A stretch of 6,118 nucleotides of DNA from NCBI GenBank assembly GCA_027484885.1, contig JAIXSD010000579.1:1-6118 (forward strand), written 5' to 3'. Position numbers and translations under genes: made by a program. A model generated the notes under the pieces. It saw nothing but the letters and a program-made list of their open reading frames with translations, made no database searches and was not told the origin of the DNA. Positions 1-5,606 of the stretch are shown one piece after another. Positions within the stretch are counted from its first letter, which is position 1. Every line of letters starts with the position of its first letter. The stretch is from Rubrivivax sp. GTDB taxonomy: Bacteria; Pseudomonadota; Gammaproteobacteria; Burkholderiales; Burkholderiaceae_C.

Positions 1-2
1 AA

Positions 3-386
3 AAGCGCTGGGACGGTGGCGCGCGTCTGCAAATGGGGCTGTCGCTGCAGCACAGCCGCGAGCTGGGCAGCGGCGCCGAGCTCGACAATTCGCCGCGCCG
101 CTTGTTCAAGCTGGCCTACAGCCAGCCGCTCTGGCGGGACGATCTGCTGCTGGGCTGGCAGACCCAGGCCATGAGCCGCCGCCAAGTTCCTGCCGGCCGC
201 CTGCCGGGCCAGGCTTTGCATCATCTGCACCTGCTGTGGCGCCAGAGCGCCGACAGCGAATGGTCGCTGGGCCTGCGCAATCTCACCGACCTGCGCTATG
301 CCGATCAGCCCGATGTGGGCTACCCGCCGCTGCGCCAGGAAGGGCGCGTGCTGCGCCTGCAGTTCAACCACCGGGTGGGTTCATGA
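3..386 (+). CDS. TonB-dependent outer-membrane receptor, C-terminal part (5' end cut by window)
   Basis: This is the last 127 codons of a gene that begins upstream of the window; the frame is open from base 3 and ends at TGA 384-386. The protein alternates polar and hydrophobic residues in amphipathic strands, as in the end of a 22-stranded TonB-dependent receptor barrel. Recognisable pieces are the strand-turn NSPRRLFKLAYSQPL, the segment LPGQALHHLHLLW, the late-barrel motif LGLRNLTDLRYADQ (compare the N-L-F/T-D-x-x-Y-A of this family) and the closing strand GRVLRLQFNHRV. Such receptors import siderophores, cobalamin or other bulky ligands across the outer membrane, powered by TonB-ExbBD. 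The substrate cannot be told because plug and TonB box are missing. The stop overlaps the start of the next gene by 4 bases, so the two are probably co-transcribed and translationally coupled. Family assignment is fairly secure; substrate unknown. Confidence 0.82.
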   Translation, partial: KRWDGGARLQMGLSLQHSRELGSGAELDNSPRRLFKLAYSQPLWRDDLLLGWQTQAMSRRQVPAGRLPGQALHHLHLLWRQSADSEWSLGLRNLTDLRYADQPDVGYPPLRQEGRVLRLQFNHRVGS

Positions 387-916
387 GGCGGCGGCTGAGT
401 GCATGGCGGGGCCTGTGCCTGCTCATCTCCTTGTTCTGCTCGGCAGGGGCCACTTGGGCCCATCCCGGCCAGGAAGAGGCGCAGCTCAAGGCCGCCTTCA
501 TCTACCGCTTTGCCCAGTTCACGCAGTGGCCGCCACCACCGCCGGGCCGCGAATTCAACTACTGCGTGGCAGGCGACCGCGAGCTGCAGGACGCCATGCG
601 CGTGGTGGCACAAAAACCCATGGGTCAGGCCGCCGGCCGGGTCCTGGTGTTGGGTTCACCGACCGAGGCCGGGCCTTGCCATGTCCTGGTGCTGGGCTTT
701 GCCGGTCGCCAGGAGCTGCAGCTCTGGCTGGATGCCTTGGCCGACAGCCCTCTGCTGGTGGTCGGCGCCAGCGCCGAGGCTTTCCGGGCCGGCGCCATCA
801 TCGCCCTGGTGCTGGAGCCCAATGGCATGGCCTTTCGCATCAACCACAGCGAGGCCAAGCGGCGCGGCCTGATGCTCAGCTCGCAGATGCTGAAGCTGGC
901 GCGCGAGGTGAAGTAG
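383..916 (+). CDS. YfiR/DUF4154-family periplasmic protein
   Basis: A 177-residue protein. The start at 383 is chosen because ATGA overlaps the stop of the receptor gene and opens directly into a signal peptide: basic MRRR, hydrophobic core around residues 11-23, probable cleavage after TWA (residue 26). Family hallmarks are the early KAAFIYRFAQFTQWP block (36-50), YCVAGD (60-65), the CHVLVLG strand (99-105) and the C-terminal FRINHSEAKRRGLMLSSQMLKLA block (151-173). In Pseudomonas aeruginosa, YfiR is a periplasmic redox-responsive repressor of the diguanylate cyclase YfiN (TpbB). Many relatives sit beside TonB receptors and membrane sensors. The mature protein has only two cysteines, Cys61 and Cys99, which could form one disulfide; the second cysteine pair known from P. 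aeruginosa YfiR is absent. No GGDEF or kinase gene follows. Family call is strong; a c-di-GMP role is only inference. No good Shine-Dalgarno is seen, which fits coupling to the upstream gene. Confidence 0.85.
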   Translation: MRRRLSAWRGLCLLISLFCSAGATWAHPGQEEAQLKAAFIYRFAQFTQWPPPPPGREFNYCVAGDRELQDAMRVVAQKPMGQAAGRVLVLGSPTEAGPCHVLVLGFAGRQELQLWLDALADSPLLVVGASAEAFRAGAIIALVLEPNGMAFRINHSEAKRRGLMLSSQMLKLAREVK

Positions 917-956
917 GGCTCTTGCCCTGGACCGCCCTGGCGTGCTGCAAGCGGCC

Positions 957-983
957 CTCAGGCCTGCACGCAGGCGGCCTGAG
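957..983. terminator. Hairpin over the murI stop codon, between convergent genes
   Basis: CTCAGGCC (957-964) and GGCCTGAG (976-983) form a perfect 8-bp stem with an 11-base loop. The murI stop codon (958-960 on the minus strand) lies in the stem. The loop region contains its own competing small hairpin, CCTG-CACG-CAGG (963-974). Neither strand shows a T-tract after the stem, so it is not a canonical intrinsic terminator. Its place at the junction of yfiR (ends 916) and murI suggests a bidirectional terminator or 3'-end stabiliser. The 41 bases between the two coding regions hold nothing else I can recognise. Confidence 0.4.
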
Positions 984-1809
984 CGTCCGGCCAGGCCAGG
1001 ACCTGGCGCACAAAATCCTGCAGGCGGGCGGCCTCGCCGGTCGTTTCCAGCCGCAGGGCGGGGTGGGCTTCGGATTCCACGTCCTGCCTGCCCCACAAGG
1101 CTGCCGCGCGCTGGGCCACGGCGGTTTCGATATTGAGCAGCTGCACCTGGGGCCCCAGGGCGCGCTGCAGCGCCGGCTGCACCAGCGGGTAGTGGGTGCA
1201 GCCCATCAGCACCGTGTCCACGCCGGCCTCGCGCAGGGGCTGGCAAAGCCGGTCCAGCAGGGCGTGCAGCTCGGGCGTGTCCAGCTGCCCGCGCTCGATC
1301 AGGTCGACCAGGCCGGGGCAGGGTTGGCTGAACACCTCGATGCCCTCGGCATGCCGGCTGATCAAGTCCTGGTAGCGCGCGCTGGCAATGGTGGCCACAG
1401 TGGCCAGCACGCCGATCCGTGAGCCTCGCTGGCCGTTTGTGCGTGCCAGGCTGGCCGCCACCGCCGGCTTGATGCCCGGCTCGGTGCCGACGATGGGCAG
1501 CTCGGGCCAGCGCTGGCGCAGGGTGGCAATGGCATGCGCTGTGGCGGTGTTGCAGGCGACCACCAGCATGCCCGCGCCCTGGCTCACCAGGTAGTCGGCC
1601 AGGCGCAGGCTGCGCTCACGGATGAAGTCGGGGCTGCGCGGGCCGTAGGGCGCGTGGGCGGCGTCGGCCAGGTAGTGCAGGGCGGCCTGAGGCAGAGCCT
1701 GCTGCAGGGCGCGCAGCACGGTCAAACCGCCGACGCCAGAGTCGAAGACGCCGATGGTGGCCGTGGGCGGCCGTGCCGCGGCGAGGGGAGGGCTGCTGCT
1801 CATGCTCAT
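958..1809 (-). CDS. murI: Glutamate racemase
   Basis: Cytoplasmic, cofactor-independent enzyme that interconverts L- and D-glutamate and so supplies D-Glu for peptidoglycan precursors (substrate of MurD). With the ATG at 1809 it has 283 residues, normal for the family. Visible signatures are the N-terminal IGVFDSGVGGLTVLRAL (Asp23-Ser24), the first catalytic cysteine in VVACNTATA (Cys86), the GTEPGIKPA segment (108-116), the GVLAT strand (133-137) and the second catalytic cysteine in MGCTHYPL (Cys204). The frame is open up to an ATG at 1905, but the conserved fold begins only at residue 18 of the chosen start. ATGs at 1809 and 1803 are therefore the likely starts, with 1854 possible; none has a clear Shine-Dalgarno sequence. 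Late in the protein LNIETAVA replaces the more usual IDTA-type sequence, a conservative D-to-E change. The gene runs opposite to its neighbours and shares its upstream region with etfB. Function is very likely; exact start is uncertain. Confidence 0.95.
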   Translation of the reverse strand: MSMSSSPPLAAARPPTATIGVFDSGVGGLTVLRALQQALPQAALHYLADAAHAPYGPRSPDFIRERSLRLADYLVSQGAGMLVVACNTATAHAIATLRQRWPELPIVGTEPGIKPAVAASLARTNGQRGSRIGVLATVATIASARYQDLISRHAEGIEVFSQPCPGLVDLIERGQLDTPELHALLDRLCQPLREAGVDTVLMGCTHYPLVQPALQRALGPQVQLLNIETAVAQRAAALWGRQDVESEAHPALRLETTGEAARLQDFVRQVLAWPDAQAACVQA

Positions 1810-1855
1810 TGGGGGCTGCAGTCTAGCGGCAGCCCGACGCGAGTCTGGCTTCATG

Positions 1856-1877
1856 CTTAGAATAGAACGATCGTGCT
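1856..1877 (+). promoter_or_regulatory. Candidate upstream promoter element with TetR-type operator
   Basis: CTTAGAAT (1856-1863) contains a good -10-like hexamer TAGAAT (1858-1863). It is followed without a gap by the dyad AGAACGATCGTGCT (1864-1877), a 14-bp palindrome with one mismatched pair around a perfect ACGATCGT core. A repressor bound here would cover a start site around base 1870. Dyads of this form are typical of TetR-family operators, and TetR-type regulators of fatty-acid degradation are known in betaproteobacteria (FadP and PsrA classes). I cannot confirm the exact consensus. No convincing -35 box is visible. The element lies 50 bases or more upstream of the probable murI start, so it could also affect murI; on the minus strand the same bases read TATTCTAAG. 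Confidence 0.4.
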
Positions 1878-1934
1878 TTTTTGGCTGCATCCCCGATGTT
1901 GGCAAAGATGCCCCAACCGCCTTCGGGTGGCCCC

Positions 1935-1963
1935 CTTAGAATCTGATTAACGTTAACGTCAAT
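1935..1963 (+). promoter_or_regulatory. Candidate etfBA promoter with ACGT-dyad operator (LiuR/MerR-like)
   Basis: A second CTTAGAAT (1935-1942) gives a -10-like TAGAAT at 1937-1942. Four bases later comes the 18-bp dyad ATTAACGTTAACGTCAAT (1946-1963), symmetric except for one pair (1949/1960), with paired ACGT half-sites. It would sit on a transcription start near 1949. Similar ACGT-repeat dyads have been described for the MerR-family regulator LiuR of branched-chain amino-acid and fatty-acid catabolism; this match is from memory and not tested. The -35 region is poor, suggesting an activator or a weak core promoter. The leader to etfB would be about 30 bases and carries GGAG (1971-1974), six bases before the ATG. 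Confidence 0.5.
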
Positions 1964-1980
1964 TAGCCTTGGAGTAATCG

Positions 1981-2733
1981 ATGAAGGTCTTGGTCCCAGT
2001 CAAACGCGTGGTCGACTACAACGTCAAGGTGCGCGTCAAGAGCGACGGCAGCGGTGTGGACACCGCCAACGTCAAGATGTCGATGAACCCCTTCGACGAG
2101 ATCGCCATCGAAGAAGCCGTGCGCCTGAAGGAAAAAGGCGTGGTCACCGAGGTGATCGCGGTGTCCTGCGGTGTCACTCAGTGCCAGGAAACCCTGCGCA
2201 CCGCCATGGCCATCGGTGCCGACCGCGCCATCCTGGTCGAGACCGATGCCGAACTGCAGCCCCTGGCCGTGGCCAAGATCCTCAAGGCCCTGGTCGACAA
2301 GGAACAACCTCAGCTGGTCATCCTGGGCAAGCAGGCGATTGACGACGACTGCAACCAGACCGGCCAGATGCTGGCCGCCCTGACCGGCCTGCCGCAAGGC
2401 ACCTTCGCCAGCAAGGTGGAAGTGGCCGATGGCGCCGTGTCCGTCACCCGTGAAGTCGATGGTGGCCTGGAAACCGTGAAGCTGAGCCTGCCGGCCGTCA
2501 TCACCACCGACCTGCGCTTGAACGAGCCGCGCTACGTCACCCTGCCCAACATCATGAAGGCCAAGAAGAAGCAGCTGGACACCGTCAAGCCGGCCGATCT
2601 GGGTGTGGACGTGAGCCCTCGCATCAAGACCCTCAAGGTCGAAGAGCCGCCCAAGCGCAGCGCCGGCATCAAGGTGGCCGATGTGGCCGCCCTGGTCGAC
2701 AAGCTGAAGAACGAAGCCAAGGTCATTGGCTGA
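1981..2733 (+). CDS. etfB: Electron transfer flavoprotein, beta subunit
   Basis: Small subunit (250 residues, full family length) of the soluble ETF heterodimer. ETF takes electrons from acyl-CoA and related dehydrogenases and hands them to ETF:quinone oxidoreductase. The sequence opens with [16 protein letters not shown] and has the nucleotide-site motif MNPFDE (35-40). It has [20 protein letters not shown] (62-81) and the AMP-site segment [15 protein letters not shown] (115-129). The ETF-beta signature [20 protein letters not shown] (178-197) includes the recognition-loop region that docks on partner dehydrogenases. The ATG at 1981 is set by GGAG six bases upstream and by alignment of the conserved N-terminus. 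It is first gene of the operon with etfA, 31 bases downstream. Nothing is missing; this is a classical respiratory ETF of the fatty-acid-oxidation type rather than the FixAB/bifurcating type, judged by overall resemblance. Confidence 0.97.
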   Translation: MKVLVPVKRVVDYNVKVRVKSDGSGVDTANVKMSMNPFDEIAIEEAVRLKEKGVVTEVIAVSCGVTQCQETLRTAMAIGADRAILVETDAELQPLAVAKILKALVDKEQPQLVILGKQAIDDDCNQTGQMLAALTGLPQGTFASKVEVADGAVSVTREVDGGLETVKLSLPAVITTDLRLNEPRYVTLPNIMKAKKKQLDTVKPADLGVDVSPRIKTLKVEEPPKRSAGIKVADVAALVDKLKNEAKVIG

Positions 2734-2764
2734 ACCCAGATCAGAAGAATTCGGAGAAAACACA

Positions 2765-3697
2765 ATGACTGCTCTCGTGATTGCTGAACACGACAACGCC
2801 TCCATCAAGGGCGCGACGCTGAACACCGTGACCGCTGCGGCGGCCGTGGGCGGCGATGTCCATGTGCTGGTGGCCGGTTTCAACGCCGGTGCCGCTGCTG
2901 CTGCGGCGGCCCAGATTGCTGGTGTGAGCAAGGTGCTGCATGCCGACTCTGCCGCGCTGGAAAACGGCCTGGCCGAAAACCTCGCCGCCCAGGTGCTGGC
3001 GATTGCCGGCGGCTACAGCCACATCCTGTTCCCGGCCACCGCCTCGGGCAAGAACGTCGCGCCGCGCGTGGCTGCCTTGCTGGACGTGGCCCAGCTGAGC
3101 GATGTCACCAAAGTCATCAGCGCCGACACCTTCGAGCGCCCCATCTACGCCGGCAACGCCATTGCCACCGTGCAAAGCAGCGATGCCACCAAGGTGCTGA
3201 CTGTGCGCACCACCGGTTTTGACGCCGCTGCCGCCCAAGGTGGCAGCGCAGCCGTGGAAACCGTGGCCGCCGCCGCCGACAGCGGCAAGAGCAGCTTTGC
3301 CGGCCGTGAAGTGACCAAGAGCGACCGCCCCGAGCTGACCGCCGCCAAGATCATCGTCTCCGGTGGCCGCGCACTCGGCTCCAACGACAAGTTCATGGAA
3401 GTGCTGACCCCCCTGGCCGACAAGCTGGGCGCTGCACTCGGCGCCTCGCGCGCCGCGGTGGATGCCGGTTATGCGCCGAACGACTGGCAGGTCGGCCAGA
3501 CCGGCAAGATCGTCGCGCCCCAGCTCTACATCGCCTGCGGCATCAGCGGCGCGATCCAGCATCTGGCCGGCATGAAGGATTCCAAGGTGATCGTCGCGAT
3601 CAACAAGGACGCCGAAGCCCCCATCTTCTCGGTGGCCGACTACGGCCTGGAAGCCGATCTGTTCGCCGCCGTGCCGGAGCTGGTGAGCAGCCTCTGA
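2765..3697 (+). CDS. etfA: Electron transfer flavoprotein, alpha subunit
   Basis: FAD-binding large subunit of ETF, 310 residues, full length. The N-terminal domain starts [14 protein letters not shown] and has [22 protein letters not shown] (86-107). The C-terminal FAD domain runs from about residue 194: [11 protein letters not shown] (196-206), [17 protein letters not shown] (243-259) and the ETF-alpha signature [15 protein letters not shown] (255-269) followed by KVIVAINKD (274-282). The ATG at 2765 is preferred over one 39 bases upstream because GGAG (2753-2756) lies eight bases before it and the conserved protein begins there; the upstream ATG overlaps the end of etfB. A run of seven alanines (residues 43-49) is a benign low-complexity stretch. 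It is encoded 31 bases after etfB and certainly co-expressed with it, giving the 1:1 heterodimer. Confidence 0.97.
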   Translation: MTALVIAEHDNASIKGATLNTVTAAAAVGGDVHVLVAGFNAGAAAAAAAQIAGVSKVLHADSAALENGLAENLAAQVLAIAGGYSHILFPATASGKNVAPRVAALLDVAQLSDVTKVISADTFERPIYAGNAIATVQSSDATKVLTVRTTGFDAAAAQGGSAAVETVAAAADSGKSSFAGREVTKSDRPELTAAKIIVSGGRALGSNDKFMEVLTPLADKLGAALGASRAAVDAGYAPNDWQVGQTGKIVAPQLYIACGISGAIQHLAGMKDSKVIVAINKDAEAPIFSVADYGLEADLFAAVPELVSSL

Positions 3698-3732
3698 TCC
3701 CGCGCACCGCCCCCTCTATCGAGTGAGCCCCA

Positions 3733-3767
3733 GGGCGCCCGACTCACGGTCGCGGCGCCCTTGTTGT
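3733..3767 (+). terminator. Strong GC hairpin with T-rich tail between etfA and the acyl-CoA dehydrogenase gene
   Basis: GGGCGCC (3733-3739) pairs with GGCGCCC (3754-3760). The stem continues inside, after one bulged C, with CGAC (3740-3743) and GTCG (3749-3752) around a 5-base loop, for 11 base pairs in all. It is followed directly by TTGTTGT. This fits an intrinsic terminator, probably partial, since the T-tract is broken. It lies 35 bases after the etfA stop and 38 bases before the next ATG, so it may end the etfBA transcript or lower expression of the downstream dehydrogenase relative to ETF. GTGAG (3723-3727) can pair with CTCAC (3743-3747) as a weaker alternative fold. Confidence 0.6.
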
Positions 3768-3798
3768 ATCTGAATCTGAGATCGCTGGAGACAAAACC

Positions 3799-5592
3799 AT
3801 GACCTACCGCGCCCCTGTCAAGGACATGCTGTTCAATATGCAGGAGCTCGCCGGCCTGCAAGCCCTGACCGAGCAAATCCCTGCATTCGCCGATTTCGGC
3901 ATCGACACCGCCCAGGCCGTGCTGGAAGAGTGCGCCAAGTTCAACGAAGACGTGGTCGCCCCGCTGAACTGGGAAGGCGACAAAGCCCCGTCCTACTGGA
4001 AGGACGGCGAGGTCTTCACCACCACCGGCTTCAAGCAGGCCTTCAAGCAGTTCGCCGAAGGCGGCTGGCAAGGCCTGCAACACCCCGCTGATTTCGGCGG
4101 CCAGGGCCTGCCCAAGACCATTGGTGCCGCCTGCGGCGAGATGATCAACAGCGCCAACCTGAGCTTTGCCCTGTGCCCGCTGCTGACCGATGGCGCCATC
4201 GAAGCCCTGCTGACGGCAGGCTCCGACGAGCAAAAGAACACCTTCATCCCCAAGCTGATCGACGGCAGCTGGACCGGCACCATGAACCTGACCGAGCCGC
4301 AGGCCGGCTCGGACCTGGCCCAGGTGCGCACCCGCGCCGAGCCCCAAGGTGACGGCACCTACAAGATCTTCGGCACCAAGATCTTCATCACCTATGGTGA
4401 GCACGACATGGCCGAGAACATCGTCCATCTGGTGCTGGCCCGTGTGGCCGGCGCGCCGGAAGGTGTGAAGGGTATCAGCCTCTTCATCGTGCCCAAGTTC
4501 CTGGTCAATGCCGATGGCTCCCTGGGCGCGCGCAACGACGCCCACTGCGTGTCCATCGAGCACAAGATGGGCATCAAGGCCAGCCCGACCTGCGTGCTGC
4601 AGTTCGGCGACCATGGCGGTGCCATCGGCACCCTGGTCGGTGAAGAGAACCGCGGACTCGAGTACATGTTCATCATGATGAACGCCGCCCGCTTCGGCGT
4701 CGGCGTGCAGGGCATCGCGGTGGCCGAGCGGGCCTACCAAAAGGCGGCCAGCTTCGCCCGTGAGCGCGTGCAATCGCGCCCGGTCGATGGCTCGCTGCCC
4801 AGCGCCGGCCCCATCCTGCATCACCCCGATGTGCGCCGCATGCTGATGACCATGCGCGCCCTGACCGAAGGCTGCCGCGCCATGTCCAGCGTGGCTGCTG
4901 CGGCCTACGACGCGGCCCATCACCACGCCGATGCCGAGATTCGTAAGCAGAGCCAAGCCTTCTACGAATTCCTCGTGCCCCTGGTCAAGGGTTACAGCAC
5001 CGAGATGAGCCTGGAGGTCACCGACCTGGGCGTGCAGGTGCATGGCGGCATGGGCTTCATCGAGGAAACCGGCGCCGCCCAGCATTACCGCGACGCCAAG
5101 ATCCTGACCATTTACGAAGGCACGACCGCCATCCAGGCCAATGACCTGGTGGGCCGCAAGACCGCACGCGACGGCGGTGCCTTTGCCCGCTCGATCGCCG
5201 CCATGGTCGAGGCCACCGAAGCGCAGCTGCTGACCCGCGACAGCGCCGCCGCCCGCGCGGTGCAAAAGCGCCTGACCGCGGCTCGCCTCGCCTTTGTCGA
5301 TGTGGTGAACTTCATCGCCGCCAACGCCCGCAGCAACCCGAACGCCACCTACGCCGGCTCCGTGCCGTATCTGATGCTGGCCGGCAATCTGATCGCTGGC
5401 TGGCAGCTGGCGCGCTCGCTGCTGGTGGCCGAAGACAAGCTGGCTGCCGGTGAGGACGCGGCCTTCATGTCGGCCAAGATCGCCACCGCGCGTTTCTATG
5501 CCGAGCACATCCTGAGCCGTGCCGGTGGCACGCGCGATGCCATCGTCGAGGGCGCCGACAGCGTCACCGCCCTGGCCCTGGACGCTTTCTGA
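3799..5592 (+). CDS. Acyl-CoA dehydrogenase, long type with extra C-terminal domain (DmdC-like)
   Basis: Cytoplasmic FAD enzyme that introduces the alpha-beta double bond into an acyl-CoA and passes electrons to ETF. At 597 residues it is about 200 longer than classical enzymes. The order is a short N-terminal extension typical of this branch (YRAPVKDMLFNMQEL, 3-17), the alpha-helical N-domain to about 160, the beta middle domain starting with MNLTEPQAGSDLA (162-174), the C-terminal helical domain with VQVHGGMGFIEE (412-423), and an additional helical C-terminal domain from about 460. The probable catalytic base is Glu440 in ILTIYEGTTAIQ. The branch includes 3-methylmercaptopropionyl-CoA dehydrogenase (DmdC), but automatic annotation applies that name widely, so the substrate (medium/long-chain acyl-CoA or other) is not fixed here. 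GGAG (3787-3790), eight bases before the ATG, supports the start. The etfBA genes immediately upstream supply its electron acceptor; an NPD-family gene follows after 14 bases. Confidence 0.93.
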   Translation: MTYRAPVKDMLFNMQELAGLQALTEQIPAFADFGIDTAQAVLEECAKFNEDVVAPLNWEGDKAPSYWKDGEVFTTTGFKQAFKQFAEGGWQGLQHPADFGGQGLPKTIGAACGEMINSANLSFALCPLLTDGAIEALLTAGSDEQKNTFIPKLIDGSWTGTMNLTEPQAGSDLAQVRTRAEPQGDGTYKIFGTKIFITYGEHDMAENIVHLVLARVAGAPEGVKGISLFIVPKFLVNADGSLGARNDAHCVSIEHKMGIKASPTCVLQFGDHGGAIGTLVGEENRGLEYMFIMMNAARFGVGVQGIAVAERAYQKAASFARERVQSRPVDGSLPSAGPILHHPDVRRMLMTMRALTEGCRAMSSVAAAAYDAAHHHADAEIRKQSQAFYEFLVPLVKGYSTEMSLEVTDLGVQVHGGMGFIEETGAAQHYRDAKILTIYEGTTAIQANDLVGRKTARDGGAFARSIAAMVEATEAQLLTRDSAAARAVQKRLTAARLAFVDVVNFIAANARSNPNATYAGSVPYLMLAGNLIAGWQLARSLLVAEDKLAAGEDAAFMSAKIATARFYAEHILSRAGGTRDAIVEGADSVTALALDAF

Positions 5593-5606
5593 GCGGGCGC
5601 GGCACG

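Noticed and set aside
236..382. Extended N-terminus for the YfiR-family protein starting at ATG 236
   Set aside because: It would lie entirely inside the receptor gene and would bury the signal peptide that begins at 383.
298..1422. A 374-codon plus-strand frame running through yfiR and antisense murI
   Set aside because: It overlaps two confidently identified genes in the wrong frame and strand and has shadow-like composition.
1864..1882. Palindrome followed by six Ts, resembling an intrinsic terminator on the plus strand
   Set aside because: The ACGATCGT centre leaves too little stem once a loop is allowed, and no plus-strand gene ends nearby. An operator is the better reading.
1898..1917. 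GTTGG/CCAAC inverted repeat (with inner GGCA/TGCC) in the murI-etfB spacer
   Set aside because: The pairing is short and has no tail or matching context, so it is expected by chance in GC-rich DNA.
2807..2913. Alanine-rich stretch in EtfA as a possible repeat expansion or frameshift
   Set aside because: The reading frame and flanking conserved residues are intact; alanine-rich segments here are compatible with a normal high-GC ETF alpha subunit.
1963..2931. Long minus-strand open frames opposite etfB and etfA (also 2741-3562)
   Set aside because: They are complementary-frame shadows produced by third-position G/C bias; the protein sequences are low in hydrophobic core patterns and match no family.
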